From Nitrososphaera sp. (GTDB lineage: Archaea; Thermoproteota; Nitrososphaeria; Nitrososphaerales; Nitrososphaeraceae), in the NCBI GenBank assembly GCA_022545875.1, contig JAKEIF010000233.1:1-21968 (forward strand): 21,968 nucleotides of DNA, written 5' to 3'. The position numbers and the translations under genes were made by a program. Shown piece after piece: positions 1 to 8,229 of this stretch (its first letter is position 1; every line of letters starts with the position of its first letter). Under the pieces are notes generated by a model. It did no database searches. It had not been told where the DNA came from and was given only the letters and a program-made list of their open reading frames with translations.

Positions 1-181
1 CCAGATTGGCATGAACTCTCTTGAAAGCCATCACTTAAAAAATCTATCTTGATTGGACATTGGCATCACGCAAATTCCCTGAGATGTAATTTGTCCCCCG
101 GATAAGTGGTTTATATTATCGCAATCGCCTTGCAATAGACTAGTTTTTACAGGTGTCGTCATAAATAATGACACTCTAATA

Positions 182-188
182 CATATAG
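182..188 (+). promoter_or_regulatory. TATA box of the 215 zinc-protein gene
   Basis: The sequence CATATAG is centred about 30 bases before the ATG at 215. This fits an archaeal TATA box giving a leader of only a few bases. It is assigned by position and composition only. Confidence 0.4.
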
Positions 189-214
189 AAAAACAATAGA
201 ACTATCCTATATCC

Positions 215-394
215 ATGCCCGAACTGACCATCACAAAGCTCTTTGACCGCAAGCAGTGTAGAGCATGCGGCAACCAGGTTATTGTCAAGAAGGTTTGTCT
301 GGCATGCAACGAGCCCACAGAGATCTGGTGCGAAAACTGCTTCAAAATTGAGGATTATAGCCACTACGGGCATCAAGAGTTGGATCTCTTCTAG
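215..394 (+). CDS. 59-aa zinc-finger mini-protein
   Basis: This short frame (ATG to TAG) encodes 59 residues with three CxxC pairs at C15/C18, C28/C31 and C39/C42, followed by H50 and H53. The ligand spacing suggests two zinc sites in a cross-brace or B-box-like arrangement, with little room for any other fold. No signal peptide or membrane segment is visible, so it should be cytosolic. Its role is unknown; small zinc proteins of this kind in archaea often bind nucleic acid or a protein partner, but nothing here shows which. A TATA-like box lies about 30 bases upstream. The regular cysteine pairs make coding much more likely than chance. The next gene is convergent and 216 bases away. Confidence 0.75.
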   Translation: MPELTITKLFDRKQCRACGNQVIVKKVCLACNEPTEIWCENCFKIEDYSHYGHQELDLF

Positions 395-610
395 CTGTCG
401 CCCAGCGGACATCAACCTTCAAAGACCTTTTTAGAGTCGATAGAAGCTACAAGGCTACTTTAGACACATCGACCTAGATTGCCATCACTCCAGGCAATGG
501 GATTAATATCATATAGAAAGTTCAAGAGTAGAATGCTCTCCGCATGACATAGGCATCTCCATAGAGGCTCCGGGCATACAAGTTCTTTCAATGGGAGCAG
601 CTGTTGTTCC

Positions 611-871
611 CTAGGGGTTTTTTACGATCTGCCTTTGCAGCCATTCCAACGCCTCCAGCTCTGTAAACAGCCGGTCGGATTCGTAGATGGTATGGGCAAT
701 CTCCAGCTGTTTTTTCTTTTGCAGCATCAGCAATGCTATCCGTTCACGGTCCGCATTCTGTAGCACATCAATCTGGAGCTGAAATGTTTCATTCACGATT
801 GGCTTGTTCTCTGGATCTATCTGTTCCCTTAGGAAGGACACCCTTTCATTCACGGTCTCTTCTAAGCTCAT
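611..871 (-). CDS. Small helical hypothetical protein
   Basis: This gene encodes an 86-aa acidic, Leu/Gln/Glu-rich protein predicted to be almost entirely alpha-helical. It has no cysteines, signal peptide or membrane segment, and I do not recognise the family. An ATG at 886 would add five residues, but a TATA-like box (TTATAAC, 897-904) lies only about 15 bases upstream of it. The ATG at 871 is about 30 bases from the box and is preferred. The gene lies downstream of CDC48 on the same strand, 101 bases away, but seems to have its own promoter. Just after the stop, an imperfect palindrome at 593-611 could help end transcription. Confidence 0.65.
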   Translation of the reverse strand: MSLEETVNERVSFLREQIDPENKPIVNETFQLQIDVLQNADRERIALLMLQKKKQLEIAHTIYESDRLFTELEALEWLQRQIVKNP

Positions 872-896
872 GGTAAGTGGAGGCATCAGTTTGTCA

Positions 897-904
897 GGTT
901 ATAA
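897..904 (-). promoter_or_regulatory. TATA box of the 611-871 gene
   Basis: On the minus strand the sequence reads GTTATAAC and is centred about 30 bases before the ATG at 871. It was used to choose that ATG over the one at 886. Confidence 0.45.
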
Positions 905-972
905 CATGGGCAGCACCAAAGGGGGAGGGAGTGTTCGAGATCCTTCATTAACAATTTGGCAGGAGGATATAA

Positions 973-3165
973 TCAGCCGTAAAACGTCTTGTCTAGAGGT
1001 TTTGGCATTGCATAAGTGATATTCTTTTTCACCGACTCGTACCATTCTTCCACGTCCTTGGTTATTGACGGCCGGACCAGCCTGACTGCCTTTACAAAAT
1101 CCGCGTTAGAAACGATGTCGGATCTGCTTTGCATGGCATTAACCGCCGCTTCTCTGCAAAGGGAAACGAGGTCCGCTCCGCTAAAATTCTTTGTGGAAAG
1201 GGCAATACCTTCAAGGTTAATGTCTTCTGCCAGGGGCATCGGCTGGCTAATGATTCGCAGGATTTCAAGACGCGCTTTTTCATCGGGAGGGCTTACATAT
1301 ACAATAAGGTCGAGCCTTCCCGGCCGAAGAAGCGAAGTATCTATAAGGTCCGGCCTGTTCGATATCCCAATGATTACGACGCCTGCGCTCCCCGAATCAT
1401 CCATCTCTGTTAACATCTGGCTTAGCACCCGCTCGTTGCCTGACATGTCGTCCTGTCCGCGCGGCCGCGCTAGCGAATCCATCTCGTCAAATACGACGAT
1501 GCAGGGCGACGATGCCCTTGCCTTTCTGAAAATCTCGCGGATCGCCTTCTCTGATTCTCCGACCCACTTGGACAGAACTTCTGGACCTCTCACCACGATG
1601 ATGTTCGCATTGCTTTCAGTGGCAAGCGCCTTTGCAAGCAACGTCTTGCCCGTTCCAGGCGGGCCGTAAAGCAGCGCGCCGCGAGGAGGTTTTATTCCCA
1701 TCTTTGCGAATTTCTCAGGCTCTTTGATTGAAGTGATCAGGTTGTCGTGGAGCGCCCTCTTGGCTTCGTACAGGCCGCCGACATCATTCCATTTTACACG
1801 GGCGACTTCGACGTAGAATTCGCGCATTGCAGTTGGGATTATTTCCTTCATGCCCTCTCTGAAGTCGCGCGTGGTTATCATCATCACTTCAAGCATTTCA
1901 GGTGATATCTTGTCGCCTTCGAGGTCAATCTCTGGAAGATATCTTCTGAGAGCCTTCATGGCAGCCTCCCTGCAGAGGGCCTTGATATCTGCGCCGGTAT
2001 ACCCATGCAGTTCGGAGGAGAGCTCCTGTAAGTTAATGTCATCGGACAGAGGCATTCCTCTCGTATGAATTTGAAGTATCTCGAGCCGGCCTTCGCCGTT
2101 TGGAACGCCGATCTCAATCTCCCTATCAAAGCGGCCTGGCCTCCTCAGAGCTGGGTCGAGGCTTTCCGGCCTGTTAGTCGCGCCCAGGACGATTACCTGG
2201 CCCCGCTCTGACATCCCGTCCATGAGGGCCAGGAGCTGTGCTACAACGCGTTTTTCAACATCACCAAACGCCTCTTCTCTCTTTGGCGCAATGGCATCTA
2301 TTTCGTCAATGAAGATTATCGACGGCGATGATTCCCTGGCCTCTTTGAAAATATCCCTGAGCCTAGCCTCCGTTTCTCCATAATACTTGTTCATGATCTC
2401 CGGTCCGTTAATTATGAAAAAGTTGGCTTCAGATTCGGACGCAAGGGCTTTAGCAATCAGCGTCTTCCCGCATCCTGGCGAACCGTACATCAAAATTCCG
2501 CTATGCGGCTCGATGCCAAGTCGTGCAAACACTTCTGGATGGCGCATTGGAAGCTCGACAATTTCCCTTAGGCGCTTTATCTGATCCTTCATGCCGCCGA
2601 TTTCCTCATATGTGACCCTGGGCTTTCTGTCGCTAGTCGTCTCAGCCATTATCGAAAGGCGAGTTGCGCGCTCGATCCTGGCCACGGATTTTGGAGCCAC
2701 CTTTTCGATCTTGAAATCCATTTGATTGCCAAGAATGACTACTGATATTTCATCGCCTTCATTTACCGGGAATCCGCGTAACCTATTTTTTACAAAGTCG
2801 CAGAACTCTTTATCAACGGTGATGGTGTTCTCCCCAAGGGGCATAAGGGTCACGCTCTTTGCCTGCTTGCAATCGATTTTCTTTAGGTTAACGAGATCGT
2901 TGAGGCCGACTCCTGCGTTCTTTCTGGTTTGACCATCAATTCTGATAATATCATTCTCCTTCTCCTCTTCGTCTGCGGGCCACGCAGTGACTGCCGTGCT
3001 GCGCTTGCCCAATAGTTCAACAACTTCGCCCGCCTGGATGCCAAGGCTGCCCATGTAGCGAGCGTCAACCCTTGCCCTGCGCTTGCCCACATCGCGGTGT
3101 TTGGCTTCAGCTACTCTTAGTTGAACGGGGGATGACTCGTCGCCCCCCGATCGCGCTTTTTTCAA
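973..3165 (-). CDS. cdc48: CDC48/VAT-type AAA+ ATPase (p97 homologue)
   Basis: This is the archaeal p97/VAT unfoldase, a hexameric double-ring ATPase that extracts and unfolds proteins, in part for the 20S proteasome. The 730-aa protein has an N domain (about 10-175), a D1 ATPase and a D2 ATPase. D1 has Walker A GSPGCGKT (228-235), Walker B IIFIDEID (283-290) and pore loop KYYG. D2 has Walker A GPPGTGKT (501-508), Walker B IVVFDEMD and pore loop KWVG. The last three residues are Phe-Tyr-Gly, which fits the HbYX motif used to dock on the proteasome alpha ring. Translation appears to start at TTG, with GGAGG 10 bases upstream; the ATG upstream of it is out of frame and soon meets a stop. It is the last gene of an operon, 30 bases after the aEF-1beta gene. 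Confidence 0.96.
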   Translation of the reverse strand: MKKARSGGDESSPVQLRVAEAKHRDVGKRRARVDARYMGSLGIQAGEVVELLGKRSTAVTAWPADEEEKENDIIRIDGQTRKNAGVGLNDLVNLKKIDCKQAKSVTLMPLGENTITVDKEFCDFVKNRLRGFPVNEGDEISVVILGNQMDFKIEKVAPKSVARIERATRLSIMAETTSDRKPRVTYEEIGGMKDQIKRLREIVELPMRHPEVFARLGIEPHSGILMYGSPGCGKTLIAKALASESEANFFIINGPEIMNKYYGETEARLRDIFKEARESSPSIIFIDEIDAIAPKREEAFGDVEKRVVAQLLALMDGMSERGQVIVLGATNRPESLDPALRRPGRFDREIEIGVPNGEGRLEILQIHTRGMPLSDDINLQELSSELHGYTGADIKALCREAAMKALRRYLPEIDLEGDKISPEMLEVMMITTRDFREGMKEIIPTAMREFYVEVARVKWNDVGGLYEAKRALHDNLITSIKEPEKFAKMGIKPPRGALLYGPPGTGKTLLAKALATESNANIIVVRGPEVLSKWVGESEKAIREIFRKARASSPCIVVFDEMDSLARPRGQDDMSGNERVLSQMLTEMDDSGSAGVVIIGISNRPDLIDTSLLRPGRLDLIVYVSPPDEKARLEILRIISQPMPLAEDINLEGIALSTKNFSGADLVSLCREAAVNAMQSRSDIVSNADFVKAVRLVRPSITKDVEEWYESVKKNITYAMPKPLDKTFYG

Positions 3166-3195
3166 TCCTAGGAAGCCTCCAGCATATGATTATCG

Positions 3196-3477
3196 TTATT
3201 TCATCTTGACGGACTGCCTGCTGATGTTCATCACTTCGATTTCGCCGACCCCATCAATTCCGCGGATCGCCTCCTCTAGCTTGTCCATCTGTCCTTCCGC
3301 GTCCTCCAGCGTAAAGTCACCAACTATTGCCTTTAGACCAAAAGCGATCGGCTCCATGGCGTGGCCCTTCATTTCCATTCCTTCAGGCATTGAAGACTTC
3401 ATTGAGCTCAGGACACTTTCAAGGTCGGACTCTGCCTCTGCTGGAAGTATCCTAATCCTCGCGACTAGGCGCGCCAT
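3196..3477 (-). CDS. ef1b: Translation elongation factor aEF-1beta
   Basis: This gene encodes the archaeal guanine-nucleotide exchange factor for aEF-1alpha, which reloads it with GTP during protein synthesis. The 93-aa length is normal for the archaeal single-domain protein. The family pattern is clear: an N-terminal strand (ARLVARIRILP), a central GLKAIVGDF strand, and a C-terminal DGVGEIEVMNISRQ segment that corresponds to the aEF-1alpha-contacting end. Its ATG lies two bases after the stop of the zinc-ribbon gene, so translation is probably coupled. CDC48 follows 30 bases downstream. Confidence 0.95.
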   Translation of the reverse strand: MARLVARIRILPAEAESDLESVLSSMKSSMPEGMEMKGHAMEPIAFGLKAIVGDFTLEDAEGQMDKLEEAIRGIDGVGEIEVMNISRQSVKMK

Positions 3478-3479
3478 GA

Positions 3480-3659
3480 TTATGGCCCCTCAAATCCGCA
3501 GCCTATGCACTTGTAAGCTCGGGCAAACTCGCGGCAGCTTTCACAGCGCCATAGCAAAACATAACCGCAATTAGGGCAATAGTATTTGACACATTCATCG
3601 TTGGGCATTATGGGTCTGCTGCATGAAGAGCAGACCGGCAACTGCAACGGCTTGGACAT
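3480..3659 (-). CDS. Zinc-ribbon protein upstream of aEF-1beta
   Basis: This 59-aa protein carries four CxxC knuckles (C10/C13, C28/C31, C39/C42, C51/C54), enough for two zinc ribbons, with almost nothing outside them. It matches the conserved archaeal small zinc-finger family (haloarchaeal HVO_2753 type, from memory) that is commonly encoded directly before aEF-1beta. That arrangement holds here, with two bases between its TAA and the next ATG. The molecular role is not established; the fixed neighbour suggests a link to translation. A TATA box at 3684-3692 lies about 29 bases before the ATG, so it is probably the first, nearly leaderless, gene of the operon with ef1b and cdc48. Confidence 0.9.
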   Translation of the reverse strand: MSKPLQLPVCSSCSRPIMPNDECVKYYCPNCGYVLLWRCESCREFARAYKCIGCGFEGP

Positions 3660-3683
3660 ACACGCTCTCTGTCAGGCTAACCG

Positions 3684-3692
3684 AATTTATAG
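3684..3692 (-). promoter_or_regulatory. TATA box of the zinc-ribbon/ef1b/cdc48 operon
   Basis: The minus strand reads CTATAAATT, centred about 29 bases before the ATG at 3659. This is a good archaeal TATA box predicting a leader of two or three bases. No comparable box was noticed before ef1b or cdc48, which supports a single operon. Confidence 0.6.
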
Positions 3693-3821
3693 TTTGTCCA
3701 AAAAGGAGCACGAGAGGGGTATGAGTTGCTATTAACCACCTCTGACAACTTATGTGTCCTGCTGCAAATGATCCATCAAGAGGGAATTGTACTCGATAGG
3801 ATCGAGGGATTTGGGATGAAA

Positions 3822-4925
3822 CTAGAATAGCCCTCGTATCGAGACCGAGTTTAGCTCGGGAGCATATTCGCTCATTGAATTGATTAGTCTGATCCAATCA
3901 TCCGTTTTTCCGGTTCCAGAAAAAAAAGTTATGCCAATTATCCTGTCGCCTTCGAGCTCTAGTTTATTTTCAAGCTCATCCAAATCAACGGGATCCGAGA
4001 AGCTGCCGGCTTGTGCAGTTCCGTCAAGGTGTTCATAACTAACATAGGATACTTCAATACCGAATTCTGACCCGACAGCGCCGAACGCTGACTTTGGAAC
4101 AGCGTCACTGAATGAAATAGTAGCGCGAAATATTTCTTCTTCGACCTCGCCAAAAATCTTGAATTGCTCCTCTTCGGATACAAACCCGGGGGTCGCCTTT
4201 ATCGAAACCACGCGCCCTTGTATCAGGTCCACTCCGAGATCAACTGATTCATTAGTGTTGGAATCCTCCACAAACCTCATGATTCCACAGTTGCCCTCGC
4301 AGCCGGGGAAGCCGACTCCAGACGCGCGGACATGCAGCAACAAAATGACTTTGTGTCCAAACAATTCCTTAACTTTTTTATCCGCTATGCCGATCTTGAC
4401 TGCAGCTTCATTTCTGTTCCAGACTCCCTCTGGCAACCGAAATTCATCGACTTGTACCTCTGAGGATGTTACTGAAGAAATCCAAATTGGCTTGTCTAGT
4501 GAGCTTATGGCGAAAGCCCTAAGATGGTATTTTCCCGATTCGTCTGGAAATCACGATACGTCTGGATTGTCTTCCGACTGCTCTGTTATCGGTCGAGTTA
4601 CCAACAAAACAGTGACGTCTTTACTATCTCTAATCTCTATAATCAGTACGGCATCACCAGCGCCTTCGCTCGAGTTGCCGGTTTGCACCGAGACTTTCAG
4701 TTCCTGACCTACAACGTAGCTCAGTCTCAGAATGCCATTCACGTCAGTTACCCTAGGGTCTTGAATCGCAATAGGTGGAGGATCCCTTTCGATCTCGCTC
4801 AGTATATCCGCCGGCCATTGGCTTGAGCCAGACGTTATGCCTGCTACTTGCATCAAAGCAATGAAAAGACAAACTGATGCGATGATTGCCATTTTCATGC
4901 CCAACGTTGGAGATCTTGTTTGCAT
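3822..4925 (-). pseudogene. Exported CARDB-like protein gene with in-frame TGA
   Basis: One reading frame runs from the ATG at 4925 to the TAG at 3822-3824 and is broken only by a TGA at 4551-4553 (codon 125 of 368). The N-terminal part has a signal or anchor segment (about 10-30) and a domain with VVGQELKVSVQT and VLIIEIRDSKDVTVLL strands. After the TGA the frame continues at once with FPDESGKYHLRAFAISSL. In CARDB/Ig-like domains of this kind the expected pattern is Ser-Trp-x-Pro-x-x-Ser-Gly-x-Tyr, so the TGA sits where Trp (TGG) belongs. A single G-to-A change explains it. The C-terminal 240 residues are beta-rich and unrecognised. It could be a recent nonsense mutation, a sequencing error or a readthrough site; restart at the TTG at 4436 seems less likely. 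The gene lies 60 bases after another exported-protein gene. Confidence 0.75.
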
Positions 4926-4985
4926 TGATTTAACCTTGTAGCATCGCGGCTAATTCTGGATGTCAAGCCATGCAGGTTCTGAGGA

Positions 4986-5504
4986 TTATGTGACGGTTAT
5001 TGTGAACAATTTCCCCGAGCCAGATCCTCGGCCGTCTGTAGATTCTCGGTTTGCTTCCAGCAAGTAGTTGTAATTCCCTTCGATAGCATCGCTTGTTGCA
5101 GTCACAGTAAGGAGTGCGCCAGATTCCCATTCAACTCTGTTGGTGGATAGAGTCGTTAGGTCATCTCGCGGCGACAATACAACTGACTGCTTGTCAAGCC
5201 CAACCGTAATCCCTTCTGAAGTATGATCGCTCGAACTGTTAAACATGACCCGCTCTGCCTTAACCAATAATGTGACCGTGTAGTCAGTGTCACGACTGCT
5301 TTCAATCATGATAGGTACGACGACAGTTGTTCCTTTGTTAACTTGGATCGGGTCAGAATCTGGATATGCGCTAAAGTCTATTGCGATTGAATTGGGCGTC
5401 CTGTTTGATGCCGAGGTTAACTGTTGCCAGACGCTAATGCCTACCAGTATCGCCGCCAAAGAGCCTAGCGTCACTATGATTACTCTGCTAGTCGTCGGAT
5501 TCAC
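4986..5504 (-). CDS. Membrane-anchored extracytoplasmic beta-rich protein
   Basis: This gene encodes a 172-aa protein with an N-terminal hydrophobic segment (about 7-27) and an extracytoplasmic beta-rich remainder. The strand pattern (VVVPIMIES, YTVTLLVKAE, LLTVTATSD, KLFTITVT) suggests one or two immunoglobulin-like sandwiches. There are no cysteines or catalytic motifs, and I do not recognise a named family. Translation starts at GTG; the ATG ten bases upstream is out of frame. It precedes the TGA-interrupted CARDB-like gene by 60 bases on the same strand, so the two probably form a surface-protein operon. Confidence 0.7.
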   Translation of the reverse strand: MNPTTSRVIIVTLGSLAAILVGISVWQQLTSASNRTPNSIAIDFSAYPDSDPIQVNKGTTVVVPIMIESSRDTDYTVTLLVKAERVMFNSSSDHTSEGITVGLDKQSVVLSPRDDLTTLSTNRVEWESGALLTVTATSDAIEGNYNYLLEANRESTDGRGSGSGKLFTITVT

Positions 5505-5677
5505 GATATATCATGTCTATTTCGGAGAGCATCAATTTGCATTGCTCACCAAGAACTATCATTGTTGCAAGCCATCGCTCAAAAGTTTGCCGTACTTGAT
5601 CGCCGACAACTTGCGGGATTATCTTGATGTCCTGCCCAACATCCTAGGAATCCTAGCGCAGGTGCAAGGTGTTTCTT

Positions 5678-6835
5678 CTAGATGTCGATAAGGCGCCTTA
5701 TCTCATTTCCCAAAATTGCCTTGACCATCTTTGCCGCAGCCTTTGCACCCAGGATCTTGGCTATCGCTGCTGAATGAAAATCAAAGTCACCGGTGGCTGA
5801 GGCCTCTTCTATCTTCTCGTGCGGTATGGCTGCAAAGAGTTCATCGATCGCCTTGTTGTCAAGCCGCTCCAAAAGCCGCCGAGCCAAGAGCATCTTATCA
5901 AACTCTGATTTGAATAGGTCCAGCCAGTTCTTTTCATATTCTCCTAGAATCGAGTCATCTTTGTTCTTGATCGCCTTGCCAATGGCCTGCCCTGCGTACA
6001 CTCCACCCATCCCGCAAGTATAGATCCCGCCGGCTGTCGTAGGCTTGCTTTGGCCCGCGGCATCACCAATGATTACTGACTTGCCGCTAATGAAGTTCTG
6101 AATAGGACCGTCGACCCAGATCGGTGCAAATACCTTGCGCACGATGGAGTATCGTCCACCCTTTGATTCAATGTATGATGCCAAAGAGTTCGCTGCGTTG
6201 ATGCCTTTTCCTGCGACTCCTACCTTTCCCATCCCCTGACCAGTCGGGATTATCCATGCGAAAAACCCTGGATACAAGTCATTATCAAAAGCAACCTCAA
6301 TGGTGCTTCTATCGATCCATGGCGCATACACCTCATATTGTGCAGATTGAAGTACGCCTTCCCTGTTCCTCGATATTATCGACGCAACTCCGCGTGCATC
6401 AACAAAATATCGACATGTAATTTCTCCTTCGGACGTCTTTACCGTAAATCCATCATCGGTTTTCTCGGCAGAGCGCATCGAGCACCTGACCCGAATTTCG
6501 GCCCCCTTTCTCTGCGCCTGAAACGCGACCTGCTTGTCAAGTGCCCTCCTGTCAAGCACCATGACTTTTTGCTTTTCAGCGCCAATCTCGAAGCTGCCAG
6601 ACGGGGACATTATCCTTGCGCTCTTGATCTTCTGATTCTCTATCGCGGATTGGTCTGGAACGATGCCTAGGTCTTCAATCCCTCCAAGGCTTACGAGGCC
6701 GCCGCAATGCTCGGGCGTTCCAATTTCGGCGTCCTCTTCAAGAACTACCACAGACGCGCCTGAAGTTGCTATTTCCCTGGCGGCCGCCAGACCGGAGATG
6801 CTGCCGCCCGCGACTACGACGTCGTACTTTTGCAT
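5678..6835 (-). CDS. Geranylgeranyl reductase family flavoprotein
   Basis: This is a FAD-dependent reductase of the geranylgeranyl reductase family. In archaea such enzymes saturate the isoprenoid chains of membrane lipids (digeranylgeranylglycerophospholipid reductase). The 385-aa protein has an N-terminal dinucleotide-binding fold with GGSISG (10-15) and an acidic strand end VVVLEED. It also has the PEHCGG segment (C44) typical of the family and the second FAD motif IGDAAGQSKPTTAGG (256-270). The frame is open for 44 more codons upstream, but the start at 6835 directly precedes the Rossmann strand MQKYDVVVAGG, and a longer form would overlap the divergent pth2 gene. Archaea often carry several paralogues, so the exact substrate is uncertain. 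Confidence 0.9.
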   Translation of the reverse strand: MQKYDVVVAGGSISGLAAAREIATSGASVVVLEEDAEIGTPEHCGGLVSLGGIEDLGIVPDQSAIENQKIKSARIMSPSGSFEIGAEKQKVMVLDRRALDKQVAFQAQRKGAEIRVRCSMRSAEKTDDGFTVKTSEGEITCRYFVDARGVASIISRNREGVLQSAQYEVYAPWIDRSTIEVAFDNDLYPGFFAWIIPTGQGMGKVGVAGKGINAANSLASYIESKGGRYSIVRKVFAPIWVDGPIQNFISGKSVIIGDAAGQSKPTTAGGIYTCGMGGVYAGQAIGKAIKNKDDSILGEYEKNWLDLFKSEFDKMLLARRLLERLDNKAIDELFAAIPHEKIEEASATGDFDFHSAAIAKILGAKAAAKMVKAILGNEIRRLIDI

Positions 6836-6880
6836 GTACGAAAATACCAGCAATGTATTTTTCACTCTCTTAATTAAACT

Positions 6881-7243
6881 ATGGGCAGAGTGGATTTCAA
6901 GCAGGTAATAGTGGTAAGGCGAGACCTTGGAATGGGTACCGGAAAGATAGCCGCACAGGTGGCCCATGCAGCGGTCATGGCAGCAGAGAGGACAAAGGAC
7001 CGAAAGCCCGAGTGGTTTGAGGAATGGTTCGCCTACGGCCAGGCGAAGGTGGTGGTTAAGGTCAGTAGCATGGATGAGCTCATAGAGGTGCGCAAAAGGG
7101 CAGAGTCACTGCACCTTGTTGTTGTCCAGGTCCAGGACAGCGGCCTCACACAGATTCCTCCGGGAACATCGACCTGCATTGGCATCGGCCCTGCACCGAC
7201 AGACCTTGTCGACAGGGTCACAAGTGATCTAAAGCTGCTTTAA
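6881..7243 (+). CDS. pth2: Peptidyl-tRNA hydrolase Pth2 (archaeal type)
   Basis: Pth2 cleaves the ester bond of peptidyl-tRNAs that drop off ribosomes, recycling the tRNA. The 120-aa length and the signature MGTGKIAAQVAHAAV near the N-terminus identify the archaeal/eukaryotic Pth2 fold. The late segments VQDSGLTQIPPGTSTCIGIGP and the ending DLVDRVTSDLKLL also match the family. The ATG is 45 bases from the divergent geranylgeranyl reductase start, so the two promoters are compressed or shared. The stop codon overlaps the stop of the convergent DMT gene by four bases (TTAA, 7240-7243). Confidence 0.96.
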   Translation: MGRVDFKQVIVVRRDLGMGTGKIAAQVAHAAVMAAERTKDRKPEWFEEWFAYGQAKVVVKVSSMDELIEVRKRAESLHLVVVQVQDSGLTQIPPGTSTCIGIGPAPTDLVDRVTSDLKLL

Positions 7244-8118
7244 TGTCTAGTGAGTATCAGTATGCCGCCAATAATTATTGCAGTTGCTACGCCCTGCAGC
7301 ACGGTTATGGACTCTCCAAGGACAAGAGCGGCAATTACGATGCCGAATATCGGTGTGAGCGAAAATATCGACATGGTTTTCACCGTGCCTATTCTCTTGA
7401 TCCCTTGCAGAAAGAGCAGCAGCGCTCCACCGAACCCTGAAATCGACATTGGAACTATTATCAGCCAGAGGTCCGTCTGTATCGTGGTAAAATCGTTCCA
7501 TTTACCGGCTGCTATGGCTATGCCAAAAAGTACCAGTCCTCCCATCAGCGACTTTATCATGGCTATCTTTGCCGGATGCACTCGGGTTGTGAGCCTGCGG
7601 CTCAGGTTGTTGTCGACGGCCCAGAAAAACATCGAGCCCAATATCAACAAGTTGCCCGCATTGAACTGAAGAATCGTCTCTGAGAGTTTTAAATCCGTAG
7701 TTGCGATAAAGAGCCCTGCAATGACAAGTGCTATGGCAAACATGCCAACTCTGCCCTTTGGTCTCTCTCCGAAAAACGCCGCCGACAGGATTATTGTGAA
7801 GATTACCTCACCATTTGTTAGGATTGATGCGTCAGAAGCATCCGTCTGTTGAAGCCCATAGAGCAGCAGCGCCGGCGCGGCGACCGCTCCAAGAAGCGTT
7901 ACTGCCACAAGCCAGGCATAGTCCCTCTTGATGTCCATCCTAAATGATGCCTTTGCAAACGGAATCAACGCTAGTCCGGAGATGGTGTATACAATAGCGG
8001 AAAGAACCAAGGGATCCACTGTTGACAGCGGAACTTTGGCTACCGTAAACACGGAGCCAAACATTACTGCAGCAAAGAGCACTGACAGATAACCGATAAT
8101 AGCTTCTCTATTCTGCAA
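7240..8118 (-). CDS. DMT-superfamily (EamA) transporter
   Basis: This 292-aa integral membrane protein has about ten hydrophobic segments and the duplicated EamA layout of the drug/metabolite transporter superfamily. The first repeat begins IIGYLSVLFAAVMFGSVFTVAK and the second with LLILGSMFFWAVDNNLSRRL. The second repeat ends with the usual SLTPIFGIVIAALVLGESIT segment. It probably exports or imports a small metabolite across the cytoplasmic membrane; the substrate cannot be read from sequence. Translation appears to start at TTG (8118), as no in-frame ATG fits the first helix. Its stop codon overlaps that of pth2 by four bases. Confidence 0.88.
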   Translation of the reverse strand: MQNREAIIGYLSVLFAAVMFGSVFTVAKVPLSTVDPLVLSAIVYTISGLALIPFAKASFRMDIKRDYAWLVAVTLLGAVAAPALLLYGLQQTDASDASILTNGEVIFTIILSAAFFGERPKGRVGMFAIALVIAGLFIATTDLKLSETILQFNAGNLLILGSMFFWAVDNNLSRRLTTRVHPAKIAMIKSLMGGLVLFGIAIAAGKWNDFTTIQTDLWLIIVPMSISGFGGALLLFLQGIKRIGTVKTMSIFSLTPIFGIVIAALVLGESITVLQGVATAIIIGGILILTRH

Positions 8119-8199
8119 AGTTGCCGCCGTAATATCCAGTCCGTATATCTGAATACATTATCATATTTCTGTTTATGCCGGGTCTAAAGCGGACAAGAG

Positions 8200-8206
8200 A
8201 TATATG
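8200..8206 (+). promoter_or_regulatory. TATA box of the Vgb-like gene
   Basis: ATATATG is centred about 27 bases before the TTG at 8230. The transcript should therefore begin at or next to the start codon, making it leaderless. The two ATGs inside or next to the box (8204, 8207) are out of frame with the protein. Confidence 0.5.
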
Positions 8207-8229
8207 ATGGAAAAAGGGATTTTTTATTA

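Noticed and set aside
1..31. Possible 5' end of a minus-strand gene (GTG/ATG at 31-34) running off the left edge
   Set aside because: Only about ten codons are visible, with no clear TATA box at the right distance and no recognisable residues.
593..611. Imperfect palindrome after the 611-871 gene as a terminator
   Set aside because: The stem contains wobble pairs and no T-run follows it, so it is mentioned only in the gene entry.
1016..1669. Long plus-strand open frame opposite cdc48
   Set aside because: It is antisense to the conserved D2 ATPase domain and its composition mirrors the codons of cdc48; no independent motif or promoter is seen.
4551..4553. Selenocysteine reading of the TGA
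   Set aside because: The surrounding residues predict Trp, not Cys/Sec, and this lineage is not known to use selenocysteine.
5644..5656. Short palindrome CTAGGAATCCTAG downstream of the geranylgeranyl reductase
   Set aside because: It is only 13 bases, occurs once and has no T-run or promoter relation that would support a function.
6836..6967. 44-residue N-terminal extension of the geranylgeranyl reductase
   Set aside because: It would overlap the pth2 coding region on the other strand, and the FAD-binding strand begins directly at the chosen ATG.
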